Below the pieces are notes generated by a model that saw only the letters and a list, made by a program, of their open reading frames with translations, was not told the origin of the DNA and did not search any database. Both the position numbers and the translations under genes were made by a program. DNA of 64,000 nucleotides, taken from contig NZ_CP073745.1 in assembly GCF_024397975.1 (NCBI RefSeq), positions 1,762,501-1,826,500 on the forward strand, read 5' to 3'. Source of the stretch: Bacterioplanoides sp. SCSIO 12839. GTDB lineage: Bacteria > Pseudomonadota > Gammaproteobacteria > Pseudomonadales > Oceanobacteraceae. Positions 9,205-18,434 of this stretch are shown piece after piece; positions within the stretch are counted from its first letter, which is position 1; every line of letters starts with the position of its first letter.

Positions 9205-9429
9205 AACGGCTATTCTGCGCAATATTTTTATGGTGCAGAGGTATGTGAGAACGTTATTGTCGTACTGCAGTTTATCTGTAATGCGCTTATATCTGCCAGG
9301 CGATAATACGTTTGCTGGTTTCTTTAGCCTTGTAAGTGCTACTGCTAGAAGGGGAAATTTGAGCTGTTACACTGAGGAGAGAACTTAGTGTTTTCTTGAT
9401 TGCTATAATTTATTTTATTAAGGATTTTT
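9205..9429. other. Non-coding leader before AT-rich gene
   Basis: No gene-like frame seen. AT-rich and sitting inside the accessory segment. It ends with a promoter-like element and a ribosome site for the next gene. Confidence 0.5.
9401..9409 (+). promoter_or_regulatory. Extended -10 promoter for the 613-residue orphan
   Basis: TGCTATAAT is a perfect extended -10 element (TG-n-TATAAT). No good -35 is seen 17 bp upstream, as often for extended -10 promoters. The ribosome site AAGGA at 9420-9424 and ATG at 9430 follow. Confidence 0.6.
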
Positions 9430-11271
9430 ATGAAGTATCTACCAACTACATACTTCTTCGATGAAAGGAAATGGGTGAATGCAACAGTGGGCTGTGAAGA
9501 TGGGTATAAGCGGTGTGGTGTTGTTATTGGTAACTTACTTCGAGATGTTGATGAAGAATTTAAGAGTATTATTGAAAAGCATGGCAGGCTCTCTGAAATT
9601 GAGTTGCTAATGTATCAAACTATTATCTCGGTAAAGGTTTTTAGCGATATTGGAGATGGTAGAGGTCCTGATGAAAGCAGTCTAAATGCAACTTTTGAGA
9701 CTATCAGTGATGGTATATGGCTGATGCTTAAAACATCAGCACATTCTGATTATTCAGGTCTTAAAGAATATTCCGTGTATGAGCGTATGTTAAAGTCAGC
9801 GAGCAAGAGGCTTTATTTGGAAGAGAAGTGGAAGAAGATTGAAAATGGCCGACTAGAAATGCACGAGTTGCCAAGCTCTTTTGAGTTTCTAACATGTAAT
9901 AGTGAATTGGATTTTGGTGAGAGTATTGCACTGCAAAGGTTTCAAGACCAAATGGAACAATTACGATCCGATTATGGGAAAGACGGCTCTTCTTTGAATC
10001 ATGGTATTAGATGCGTTCCATCAAGAATTGATATGTCTATGGGTTGTCTGAAGGTAGATTTTTTAAAGGTAAATGATTCTGTTTATAAACAAGTTTATAT
10101 GTTGGGATGCCAGATCAAGTTTTACTATAAAGATTTTATGGATGTTAAATTTAGTAATTATGATGAGGTTTCAATTTTTGACTTGATAGTTTTTTGGATT
10201 GTTGCTTCAAATCTGGCTCTTTCTTTTCTTAATTCTCTGAAAGGTCAGAGTGAGAAGGGATTTTATTATGCCTTTTCAAAAGATGAGATTGTGGAGATTT
10301 TAATTCGTTGTACGAGTTTTGGTCAAATAAAGGCGGAGCAGGTGGTATCTTTGTTCACGAATAATAAAAGTACAATTAGGAAATCAGATTTATATGTAAA
10401 GCCATTGTATGAAAAGGATGGCCTGATTCATTTGTGCCTTCCTGCTCTGTTAACTGGTCAATTTACTCGAGTTGTTGATTTTTATGTTGATTCAGAGGTG
10501 AAGTTAGCTGTTAATAATCAGAAAATGCAAAATAAAGGTCGTTTTTTTGAAAATGAGTTTGAGCGTATCTTATCAGGACAAATTAATAATAATGCGATTT
10601 TACGCGACAAGTATTGCAGAATTCTTAAAGTTGGATTCAAGCAGGAAAAAGGCAGGGATAATGAAGAAGCAGATATTGTTTTAAGGATTGGTGAAACATA
10701 CTTAATTATCGAAGCTAAGTCTTTTGTCTATAGGGTTGGAAGTGAAGGCTTTGGAAATAATATAAGAAAAATTAAAACATCTAATTTGGGTAGGAAGCGA
10801 CAGTTCTTTATTGATGAATATCAAAGGTTTAAAGAAAAATATGATTCTTCTGCAAATTTCGAATTGAATCCAGAGAAGGTGATTGCTTGCTATATGTCGA
10901 GTTCACCTCATGGGGTGGGAATATCTGTTAATGGATTTCCCGTAGTAGATCCATCTATTTTGGAAAGATATTTTGGAAATGGCGGATTCGATCTGAGAAG
11001 TGTTAACAGGGGTGAGAAAGAGTTTCGATTTTACAAAGATGCTAACGAGGCAGAGTTTAACTTAAAAAGGTATCTAGACGAGTTGCCGCAACTTTATCAC
11101 TATAAAGGATGCTTTGATTATTCTATGGCTACTTTCGATGGCTTTTGTGAAGGAAAGGAGGTTAAGTTCTCCGACCCCTTTTTTGACTTCTTCAATGAAA
11201 CTCGTGTGAAGAAGAAAATTGATTTTATGTGGGATTTGGCGGATGAATGGCACTCCCTTCGTCATGCTTGA
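9430..11271 (+). CDS. AT-rich orphan with PD-(D/E)xK-nuclease-like core, function unknown
   Basis: I do not recognise the family. The N-terminal 350 residues show no known motif. The C-terminal part has a layout typical of the PD-(D/E)xK nuclease fold: a helix with acidic residues (GRFFENEFER, residues 370-379), a strand with Asp415 (EEADIVLR), then LIIEAKSF with Glu428 and Lys430 as the ExK pair. Such cores occur in restriction and other anti-phage proteins, but also in repair enzymes. G+C is clearly low (about 25-40 % in lines counted by hand, against about half in neighbours), AT-ending codons dominate, and the gene stands alone between housekeeping genes selO and acnB: signs of horizontal transfer. 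No methylase or helicase partner is next to it. The nuclease assignment is inference from motif spacing. Confidence 0.85.
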   Translation: MKYLPTTYFFDERKWVNATVGCEDGYKRCGVVIGNLLRDVDEEFKSIIEKHGRLSEIELLMYQTIISVKVFSDIGDGRGPDESSLNATFETISDGIWLMLKTSAHSDYSGLKEYSVYERMLKSASKRLYLEEKWKKIENGRLEMHELPSSFEFLTCNSELDFGESIALQRFQDQMEQLRSDYGKDGSSLNHGIRCVPSRIDMSMGCLKVDFLKVNDSVYKQVYMLGCQIKFYYKDFMDVKFSNYDEVSIFDLIVFWIVASNLALSFLNSLKGQSEKGFYYAFSKDEIVEILIRCTSFGQIKAEQVVSLFTNNKSTIRKSDLYVKPLYEKDGLIHLCLPALLTGQFTRVVDFYVDSEVKLAVNNQKMQNKGRFFENEFERILSGQINNNAILRDKYCRILKVGFKQEKGRDNEEADIVLRIGETYLIIEAKSFVYRVGSEGFGNNIRKIKTSNLGRKRQFFIDEYQRFKEKYDSSANFELNPEKVIACYMSSSPHGVGISVNGFPVVDPSILERYFGNGGFDLRSVNRGEKEFRFYKDANEAEFNLKRYLDELPQLYHYKGCFDYSMATFDGFCEGKEVKFSDPFFDFFNETRVKKKIDFMWDLADEWHSLRHA

Positions 11272-11282
11272 TTGCGCAGATA

Positions 11283-11320
11283 CAAAAAAACCGGCTCCTC
11301 TTGCGAGTGCCGGTTTTTTT
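11283..11320. terminator. Bidirectional rho-independent terminator
   Basis: Stem ACCGGC/GCCGGT flanked by A7 on the left and T7 on the right, between convergent orphan gene and acnB. It serves the orphan on the + strand and could also act on the - strand. Confidence 0.85.
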
Positions 11321-11526
11321 ATTCGATCGCGTTTTGTTTTCAGTAGAAGCCGATCAGTTCAGTGAGCTACATAGGCTGAAGCCTAAATCCACTCTGTCGT
11401 CATTGATCTTTTGTGCTTAGAAGCAGTTCTTTTCAGAACCTCAAAACCCAACCGTTATATCTGAGCTTAGCCCACTTTTTGCTGTTTGCAGTAAACGGCA
11501 GAAAGCGGGCTAGTCACCTCTAAAGC

Positions 11527-14319
11527 TTAAACAGCTTTCAGAGGGATAGCTGGGCGAGCCAGGTCTTCAGATGGTGGAGCGAAAGAAGTCAGGTTGATAC
11601 CTTCAACGGCTGCTTTGTACTCTTCCAGAGTCGGGAAACGACCCAGGATAGTAGACAGAACAACCATTGGAGTAGAGCCTAACAGAGACTCACCTTTCTT
11701 CTCAGCGCTGTCTTCTACAACACGGCCTTGGAACAGACGGGTAGAAGTAGCCAGAACAGTGTCACCAGCTTCCGCTTTTTCCTGGTTACCCATACACAGG
11801 TTACATCCAGGACGCTCTAAGTACAGGATGTTCTCGTAAGAAGTACGAGCAGCTTCTTTCGGGTTGTCATCGTCGAAAGTGAAACCAGCGTATTTAGACA
11901 GGATGTCCCAATCGCCTTCTGCTTTCAGTTCGTCAACGATGTTGTACGTTGGTGGCGCAACAACCAGTGGTGCGTTGAACGTGATAGGACCGTTCTTCTC
12001 CAGGTTACGCAGCATGGCAGCGATGATTTGCATGTCACCTTTGTGAACCATACAAGAACCAACGAAGCCCAGGTCAACTTTACGGCCATCGTAGTAAGAA
12101 GTAGGACGGATCACGTCGTGAGTATAACGCTTAGATACGTCTTCGTTGTTTACGTCTGGGTCAGCAATCATTGGCTCGTCGATTGCGTCCAGGTCAACTT
12201 CAACTTCTGCGTAGTACTTAGCGTTGTCGTCTGGAGCCAGAGCAGGTGCTTCGCCAGATTTAACTTCAGCGATACGCTTGTCAGCCAGGTCGATCAGACC
12301 TTGCAGCATGCCAGCTTCGTTTTCCATACCTTTGTTGATCATGATCTGGATACGGGACTTAGCCAGTTCCAGAGACTTGATCAGAGTTTCATCGGTAGAA
12401 ATACAGATAGAAGCTTTCGCTTTCATTTCTGCAGTCCAGTCGGTGAAGGTGAAGGCTTGGTCAGCCAGCAGAGTACCGATTTGTACTTCGATCACACGGC
12501 CTTGGAAGACGTTTTCGCCAGAGAACTTCTTCAGCATCTGCGCTTGGGTAGCGTGTACGATGTCACGGAAGTCCATGTGTGGCTTCATGTTGCCTTTGAA
12601 GGTTACCTTCACAGACTCTGGGATTGGCATTGCTGCTTCACCCGTTGCCAGTGCGATGGCAACCGTACCGGAGTCAGCACCGAACGCCACACCTTTAGAC
12701 ATACGGGTGTGAGAGTCACCACCGATGATGATCGCGCGATCGTCAACAGTAATGTCGTTCAGTACTTTGTGGATTACGTCAGTCATGGAGTGGTAAACGC
12801 CTTTCGGGTCACGTGCAGTGATTACACCGAATGCGTTCATGAACGCCATCAGCTTAGGCGTGTTGGCCTTAGCTTTGTTGTCCCATACAGAAGCTGTGTG
12901 ACAGCCAGACTGGAATGCACCATCAACATCAGGAGAGATAGTAGAAGCAGCCATTGCTTCCAGTTCCTGACAAGTCATAGGACCAGTAGTGTCCTGAGAG
13001 CCAACGATGTTCACTTTAACGCGAACGTCAGAACCCGTGTGCAGTGGCGTCTTAGAAGTAACACCAACAGCGTTGCGGTTGAAGATCTTCTCAACTGCAG
13101 TCAGGCCCTGGCCTTCGTTGGAGATTTCTTTAGAAGCAGCGTAAACAACTGGAGCTTCAACGCCCAGAGTTTCAGCAGCGAAAGTTTGGATCTTCTTACC
13201 GAAAGTTACCGCGTAAGAACCGCCAGCTTTCATGAATTCCACTTTTTGTGGAGTGAAAGCGTCCGCTACGTCAGACAGTACATTGCCTTCGCTGTCTAAC
13301 AGTTTCTTAGCTTTAGTATCGATGGTCAGAACGGTACCGGTAGCAACAGAGTATGCTTCTTCCAGTACTGGATCGCCGTTTGCGTCACGTACGATTTCGC
13401 CGTTTGCGTCGGTTTTCTTAACCCAGTTTTTCAGGTCAAGACCGATACCGCCGGTTACACCAACAGTAGTCAGGAAGATAGGTGCGATACCGTTAGTACC
13501 CGCAACGACCGGACGGTTGTTGATGAAAGGAATGTATGGAGAAGTCTTCTCACCAGCCCACAGTGCAACGTTGTTAACACCAGACATACGGGAAGAACCA
13601 ACACCCATGGTGCCTTTCTCAGCGATCAGCATGACTTTAGCGTCTGGGTTGTCTTCACCCATCTTCTTAATTTCTTGCTGTGCTTCTGGAGTGATCATGC
13701 ACTGGCCGTGCAGTTCACGGTCGGCACGGGAGTGAGACTGGTTGCCTGGAGACAATAAGTCAGTAGAGATATCACCTTCAGCAGCGATGTAGGTGATAAC
13801 TTTAATTTTCTCTGGGATGTCGTCCAGCTTGGTGAAGAACTCAGCTTTTGAGTAGCTTTCCAGGATATCTTTAGCAATGGCGTTGCCCGCTTTGAAAGCA
13901 TCAGCTAAGCGCTTGGTGTCTGCGTCGTACAGGAATACCTGAGACTTCAGAACTTCACCCGCAGCAGCGTTGTTAGCGTCGTCAGACAGAGCGATGTCCA
14001 GCAGAGCTTCAACAGAAGGGCCGCCTTTCATGTGAGACAGTTGCTCTAAAGCGAACTCTGGAGAAATTTCAGCAACCGTTTCTGCGCCAGTAACGATGTC
14101 TTTCAGGAACTTAGCTTTAACACCAGCCGCAGGAGTCGTACCTGGCAGGGTGTTGTAGATGAAGAAGTTCAGAGAAGCTTCGCGCTCTGCATTGCCAGTG
14201 TCTTTGATCTGGGCAATGATTTCAGACAGCAGCTCAGCGCTGTCGATTGGTTTTGGGTTCAGGCCAAGCTCGCTTTTACGCGTCTCGATCTCTTGTAGGT
14301 ATTCAGAATACAAGCTCAT
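11527..14319 (-). CDS. acnB: Aconitate hydratase B (bifunctional 2-methylisocitrate dehydratase type)
   Basis: TCA-cycle enzyme isomerising citrate and isocitrate with a [4Fe-4S] cluster. Cluster ligands fit GSCM (Cys near 755) and PGCNLCMGNQ (two Cys near 838 and 841). Other AcnB blocks are VGSQDTTGPMTCQELEAM, FQSGCHTASVWD and GGDSHTRMSKG. At 930 residues it is about 65 longer than E. coli AcnB (865) and clearly diverged, so it represents a separate AcnB branch. Codon use is strongly biased, as for highly expressed genes. A good promoter lies 119 bp upstream of the start; transcription is monocistronic. Confidence 0.96.
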   Translation of the reverse strand: MSLYSEYLQEIETRKSELGLNPKPIDSAELLSEIIAQIKDTGNAEREASLNFFIYNTLPGTTPAAGVKAKFLKDIVTGAETVAEISPEFALEQLSHMKGGPSVEALLDIALSDDANNAAAGEVLKSQVFLYDADTKRLADAFKAGNAIAKDILESYSKAEFFTKLDDIPEKIKVITYIAAEGDISTDLLSPGNQSHSRADRELHGQCMITPEAQQEIKKMGEDNPDAKVMLIAEKGTMGVGSSRMSGVNNVALWAGEKTSPYIPFINNRPVVAGTNGIAPIFLTTVGVTGGIGLDLKNWVKKTDANGEIVRDANGDPVLEEAYSVATGTVLTIDTKAKKLLDSEGNVLSDVADAFTPQKVEFMKAGGSYAVTFGKKIQTFAAETLGVEAPVVYAASKEISNEGQGLTAVEKIFNRNAVGVTSKTPLHTGSDVRVKVNIVGSQDTTGPMTCQELEAMAASTISPDVDGAFQSGCHTASVWDNKAKANTPKLMAFMNAFGVITARDPKGVYHSMTDVIHKVLNDITVDDRAIIIGGDSHTRMSKGVAFGADSGTVAIALATGEAAMPIPESVKVTFKGNMKPHMDFRDIVHATQAQMLKKFSGENVFQGRVIEVQIGTLLADQAFTFTDWTAEMKAKASICISTDETLIKSLELAKSRIQIMINKGMENEAGMLQGLIDLADKRIAEVKSGEAPALAPDDNAKYYAEVEVDLDAIDEPMIADPDVNNEDVSKRYTHDVIRPTSYYDGRKVDLGFVGSCMVHKGDMQIIAAMLRNLEKNGPITFNAPLVVAPPTYNIVDELKAEGDWDILSKYAGFTFDDDNPKEAARTSYENILYLERPGCNLCMGNQEKAEAGDTVLATSTRLFQGRVVEDSAEKKGESLLGSTPMVVLSTILGRFPTLEEYKAAVEGINLTSFAPPSEDLARPAIPLKAV

Positions 14320-14750
14320 ACGAATCTCTCATCCTTCATCTTATTGAGGCTTAGCAGCGATACCAAGAAACTCTTAACAAAGAGACCTCTTAGCAAAGCG
14401 CTAAAACGTTAATATTCACACGGAATTTCGACCGGCAATTATAGGCCATAGTGTCTTAAGGGTTAAGAAGGTCGTTGGTCGAATAGGTTATAAAGTGTTC
14501 TTATTCGCCTTATGTTCATTATAAGTTGTATGAATGTTGTGCCTTGGTCGCATAGTCAATCGTTATGTAATTGAGAATTGGTTTCATTAAGGCAAGGAGC
14601 AGGTGTTTTGATACCTGTGTTTTGGTGGCTGTCGTTAGAGTAATCGTGCAACACTGCGTAGATTTGGCACAAATGCCCGTTAGCTTGCCGCATGTGACTC
14701 ATTTATAGTGTTCTTAATAAAAAAAGAAAAACACCGTGATAAGGCCCTCG
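14320..14750. other. Divergent intergenic region, acnB / molybdoenzyme
   Basis: Holds the acnB promoter on its left side and a ribosome site (AAGG at 14741-14744) at its right end. Apart from these I see no gene. An 11-residue TTG-started frame at 14608 has a fair ribosome site but no other support. Confidence 0.6.
14438..14466 (-). promoter_or_regulatory. acnB promoter
   Basis: On the - strand: -35 TTAACC (14466-14461), 17-bp spacer, -10 TATAAT (14443-14438). The -10 is a perfect consensus; -35 matches at four of six positions. Confidence 0.7.
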
Positions 14751-16943
14751 ATGATGGAAGCGAATCAACCTCAACGTGTTCATAAGCGTACCTGCTGTTT
14801 GTGTGAAGCCACCTGTGGCATTGAAATAACCCTGCAGGGCCATGCACCGCATGAACAGATACTGTCAATCAAAGGTGACAAAGATGACCCGTTCAGTCGT
14901 GGCTACATCTGCCCAAAGGCAACGGCGCTGCAGGATTTGCACAACGATCCGGATCGTTTAACCAAGCCGGTGAAGAAGATGGCGGATGGCAGCTGGAAAG
15001 AAATTAGCTGGAATCAAGCCATTGCAGAATCCGTGGCCGGGTTGAAAAAGGTACAGCAACGTCACGGTAAAAACGCGGTGGGCAGTTATCTCGGTAATCC
15101 TAACGTTCATAATTACGGTAATTTATTGACCGGCCCTATGTTGCTCAAAGCCATTGGTTCTCGTAATAAATTTTCAGCCACCTCGGTGGATCAGTTACCG
15201 CATCATGTGGCCAGTTATTTTATGCTCGGCCATCAGCTGGTCACACCCATCCCTGATATTGATCGAACCGATTTTATGATGGTGATTGGTGGCAACCCGG
15301 TTGCGTCAAATGGTTCATTAATGACAGTGCCGGATATTAAAAATCGTTTAAAAGCGATTGATGAACGCGGCGGTAAAGTGGTGCTGGTTGATCCGCGTCG
15401 CAGTGAAACCGCTAAATTCAGCCACGAGCATTTGTTTATTCGTCCGGGCCAAGATGTGCTGATGCTGTTGTCGCTGTTGCATATTTTTACTCATGAAAAC
15501 GAGCTGCCTGCGCTGCCGGATTATGTCGTCAGTGCGGATTTGAAATTATTAAGTGCAGATTTCTCACCGGAAATCACGGCGACAAAAACCGGTATTTCAG
15601 CGCCGCGCTTACGTTCCATTGCGACTCAGTGGTTAACCGCTGAATCAGCCGTGTGTTATGGCCGTATGGGTGTTTCCGTTCAGCAATACGGTGGCTTATG
15701 CCAATGGCTGATTAATGTTTTGAATATTGTCAGTGGTAATTTTGATCGTCCGGGCGGAGCGATGTTTACAGCACCGGCGGTCGATTTGCCGGCTATTCTG
15801 GCTGCCCGGGGCAGTCGTGGGCATTACGATGTATATCGCAGTCGTGTACGGAATTTTCCGGAGTTTGGTGGCGAATTTCCGGTGGCAACATTAGCCGAAG
15901 AAATTCTCACGCCGGTTGATCCGGCGGTGGGTGGTAGCCAAATTAAAGCAATGTTAACGCTGGCGGGTAATCCGGTGATTTCAACGCCGAACAGCCGCCA
16001 ACTGGACCAGGCGTTTGAGTCACTAGAGTTTATGGTGTGCATTGATACGGTCATTAATGCCACGACTCGCCATGCCAATATTATTTTGCCGCCAGTCAGT
16101 CATCTGCAGCGTGATCACTATGATCTGATTTTTAATAATTTTGCGGTGCGTAATGTGGCGAAATATTCTGAGCCATTATTTAAGCCCGCTGTCGGAGAAA
16201 AAGAAGACTGGCAAATTATTTTATCATTGGCTGAAGGGCTGAATACCGGATCGGTTAAAAAACGACTTACCAATTGGCTGACTTATAAAACCATTCGTTG
16301 GTTAAAGCCTAAGGGTTTACTCAATAAAATGCTCAAAGCGGGTAAGTCCGGACTGGATTTAGACGCATTGCAGAAACAACCCCAGGGCGTTGATTTGGGT
16401 GCATTACAACCTTGCATGCCTGAGCGCTTATTCCATAAAGATAAAAAGCTGCAATTAACTCCGGATATTTTTATGGCCGAGTTGCAGCGGGTGAAAGATG
16501 AATTGCTGGCTCCGCAACAAGATGGTCTGCTGCTAATCGGCCGTCGCCATATTCGATCGAATAACTCCTGGATGCACAACAGTCAGCGATTAATTAAAGG
16601 CGCTGACCGTTGTACTTTAATGATTAATCCGCAAGATGCCGCGCAACACAATCTGGTTGATGGTGATATGGCAGCAGTAGAGTCGCGTACGGGAGCTATT
16701 AACGTCGCGGTAGAAATTACCGATGAATTAATGCCGGGTGTTGTCAGTCTGCCACATGGTTATGGCCACAATTTATCCGGCGTACAAATGCAGAATGCGC
16801 TGCAAAAACCGGGTGTAAACGCCAATGATCTGACCGACGATTTATTGATTGATGAATTAACCGGTAATACGGCTTTAAACGGTGTGCCAGTTGCCATTAA
16901 AAAAGTGCAGGGTGAGGCGATGGTTTTAAAAGACGCCAGTTGA
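14751..16943 (+). CDS. Molybdopterin-dependent oxidoreductase with N-terminal [4Fe-4S] domain
   Basis: Member of the DMSO-reductase superfamily. Starts with the [4Fe-4S] motif CCLCEATCGIEI and a later Cys in GYICPKA, then molybdopterin-binding lobes (VIGGNPVASNGS, KVVLVDPRRSETA) and the C-terminal dinucleotide-binding barrel (LMINPQDAAQHNLVDGD). Annotated relatives are usually called formate dehydrogenase or nitrate reductase-like, but no partner Fe-S or membrane subunit is nearby, so the substrate and electron acceptor are unknown. ATG 14751 or 14754 both follow AAGG; a GTG at 14736 is also in frame but lies before that site. Confidence 0.9.
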   Translation: MMEANQPQRVHKRTCCLCEATCGIEITLQGHAPHEQILSIKGDKDDPFSRGYICPKATALQDLHNDPDRLTKPVKKMADGSWKEISWNQAIAESVAGLKKVQQRHGKNAVGSYLGNPNVHNYGNLLTGPMLLKAIGSRNKFSATSVDQLPHHVASYFMLGHQLVTPIPDIDRTDFMMVIGGNPVASNGSLMTVPDIKNRLKAIDERGGKVVLVDPRRSETAKFSHEHLFIRPGQDVLMLLSLLHIFTHENELPALPDYVVSADLKLLSADFSPEITATKTGISAPRLRSIATQWLTAESAVCYGRMGVSVQQYGGLCQWLINVLNIVSGNFDRPGGAMFTAPAVDLPAILAARGSRGHYDVYRSRVRNFPEFGGEFPVATLAEEILTPVDPAVGGSQIKAMLTLAGNPVISTPNSRQLDQAFESLEFMVCIDTVINATTRHANIILPPVSHLQRDHYDLIFNNFAVRNVAKYSEPLFKPAVGEKEDWQIILSLAEGLNTGSVKKRLTNWLTYKTIRWLKPKGLLNKMLKAGKSGLDLDALQKQPQGVDLGALQPCMPERLFHKDKKLQLTPDIFMAELQRVKDELLAPQQDGLLLIGRRHIRSNNSWMHNSQRLIKGADRCTLMINPQDAAQHNLVDGDMAAVESRTGAINVAVEITDELMPGVVSLPHGYGHNLSGVQMQNALQKPGVNANDLTDDLLIDELTGNTALNGVPVAIKKVQGEAMVLKDAS

Positions 16944-16957
16944 TCCTCAATAGTATG

Positions 16958-16997
16958 CGCATAAAAAAACCGATCTGATGATCGGTTTTTTTATGCG
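16958..16997. terminator. Bidirectional terminator
   Basis: A perfect 18-bp stem (16958-16975 with 16980-16997) with loop TGAT, containing A7 on one side and T7 on the other, between the convergent molybdoenzyme gene and the rnf operon. Works for both strands. Confidence 0.92.
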
Positions 16998-17013
16998 TGA
17001 TATTCAGTAAGAA

Positions 17014-17727
17014 TTAACTGATTTTACCCGTCACTCGAGCACGTTTGCTGCCAACTTCGATTGGAGCTTTCTTGGCTTCGGCGGCCTGTTTAATCTGATC
17101 GTCAATGATGTTTTTAATGGCAATAATTAAACCCATCGCCACAAACGCACCGGGCGGTAAAATCGCAAATAAGAAATCCGGGTAATCTTTTACCAGTTCA
17201 ATTTTCCAACTGGCAGCAGCCGGGCCGAATAATAACTGCATATCGGAGAAGATCACGCCCTGGCCCAGCACTTCACGCATGGCGCCCAATAACACCAGCA
17301 CCACGGTAAAGCCCAGTGCCATCATAAAGCCATCGACGACCGACGGCAGGATCGGATTTTTACAGGCAAAGGCATCGGCGCGGCCGAGAATCGCGCAGTT
17401 GGTTACGATAAGCGGAATAAAAATGCCCAGCACCTGATACAGCTCATAAGTAAACGCCTGCATGACCAGCTCGGTGACGGTTACAAACGAGGCAATAATC
17501 ATCACAAAAGCGGGCAGGCGCACGGCTTCAGAGACATGATTACGAATCAGAGAGACCGATAAGTTGGAGCCAACCAAAACCAGCATGGTCGCCAGGCCTA
17601 AACCTAAAGCGTTGACCACAGAACCAGTCACAGCCAGTAGTGGGCATAAGCCCAGCAATTGAACCAGTGCCGGGTTGTTATTCCATAAGCCATCGAGGCT
17701 GATGTCGCGCATGGATTTAGTCGCCAT
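17014..17727 (-). CDS. rsxE: Rnf/Rsx electron transport complex subunit E
   Basis: Polytopic inner-membrane subunit of the ion-pumping ferredoxin:NAD oxidoreductase (Rnf), known as Rsx in E. coli where it also keeps SoxR reduced. Family segments [14 protein letters not shown] at the N-terminus and [17 protein letters not shown] in the middle; both Cys-bearing helices place a buried [2Fe-2S] cluster together with RnfA. Start overlaps the rsxG stop (TGATG). Last gene of a complete operon; an nth gene, often next to it in other species, is not present here. Confidence 0.95.
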   Translation of the reverse strand: MATKSMRDISLDGLWNNNPALVQLLGLCPLLAVTGSVVNALGLGLATMLVLVGSNLSVSLIRNHVSEAVRLPAFVMIIASFVTVTELVMQAFTYELYQVLGIFIPLIVTNCAILGRADAFACKNPILPSVVDGFMMALGFTVVLVLLGAMREVLGQGVIFSDMQLLFGPAAASWKIELVKDYPDFLFAILPPGAFVAMGLIIAIKNIIDDQIKQAAEAKKAPIEVGSKRARVTGKIS

Positions 17728-18419
17728 CAGTGGGTCTCCTCATTTATTGAGCTCTGGTTTGCTTTATTGCTGGCTGGCTCTACTAATCGAGTATTTAAAA
17801 TCTGTTCTTTGTGCAAATCAAAAAAGCTCAATGTGCGCTTAACTGCACGAACCACGGCGCGAGGAGTGATGGTTGCGCCGGTAAACTGATCAAATTCGCC
17901 GCCGTCTTTTTTCACATTCCAACCCGCATCGTCCGGATTAAATAAGGATTTGCCATCAAACCCTGTCACCCAGTCGGACTTTTTGATGTCGACTTTATCG
18001 CCCAATCCGGGTGTTTCTTTGTGTTCAATCACCCGTACACCAGCCAACGTGCCGTCAGCTTTAACACCGACAATCATGGAAATATTGGTGGTGTAACCAT
18101 CGGGAGCAATGGCCGGGATAATGGCGGTGTGTACCACACCATTACGTCGGGCCAGATGAATCTGGGCCTTATCGGATAGTGGGCCTAACAATTGTTGATT
18201 AAAGCGGTCGTCAATCGGCAATACATCATTGAGCAGGTCGTTGTCGTACTGATCTTGAGGCACAATCTCATTCAGTGCGCGGGCTTCGGCCTGGCGAATG
18301 TTGTGTTCAATGCGCTCTTTGGTGCCCACCTGAGCGACGGCAATAGCACCGGCGGTCACTAATGCAAATAAAGCCAGGCCAACAGCGTTATTGCGGATGG
18401 AAAGTAATAATTCATTCAT
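17727..18419 (-). CDS. rsxG: Rnf/Rsx electron transport complex subunit G
   Basis: Membrane-anchored periplasmic subunit with covalent FMN. One N-terminal helix (residues about 9-29) then a periplasmic FMN-binding domain. The flavinylation motif is [11 protein letters not shown], the last Thr being the FMN-linked residue. The segment [16 protein letters not shown] and [12 protein letters not shown] are typical. Overlaps rsxE by one base and follows rsxD with a 15-bp gap. Confidence 0.95.
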   Translation of the reverse strand: MNELLLSIRNNAVGLALFALVTAGAIAVAQVGTKERIEHNIRQAEARALNEIVPQDQYDNDLLNDVLPIDDRFNQQLLGPLSDKAQIHLARRNGVVHTAIIPAIAPDGYTTNISMIVGVKADGTLAGVRVIEHKETPGLGDKVDIKKSDWVTGFDGKSLFNPDDAGWNVKKDGGEFDQFTGATITPRAVVRAVKRTLSFFDLHKEQILNTRLVEPASNKANQSSINEETH

Positions 18420-18434
18420 CGCTGACTCGCCTCC

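Noticed and set aside
9193-9218. Third possible copy of the TGAGCC dyad
   Set aside because: Only a half-site plus CGGCT with shorter spacing; match too weak to count.
12028-13299. Open frame of 423 codons on the + strand opposite acnB
   Set aside because: It mirrors the strongly biased codons of acnB; composition is odd (many His, Val, Phe) and there is no domain or ribosome site.
14608-14643. 11-residue TTG-started frame after an AAGGAG-like site
   Set aside because: Too short to judge and not followed by a gene it could lead.
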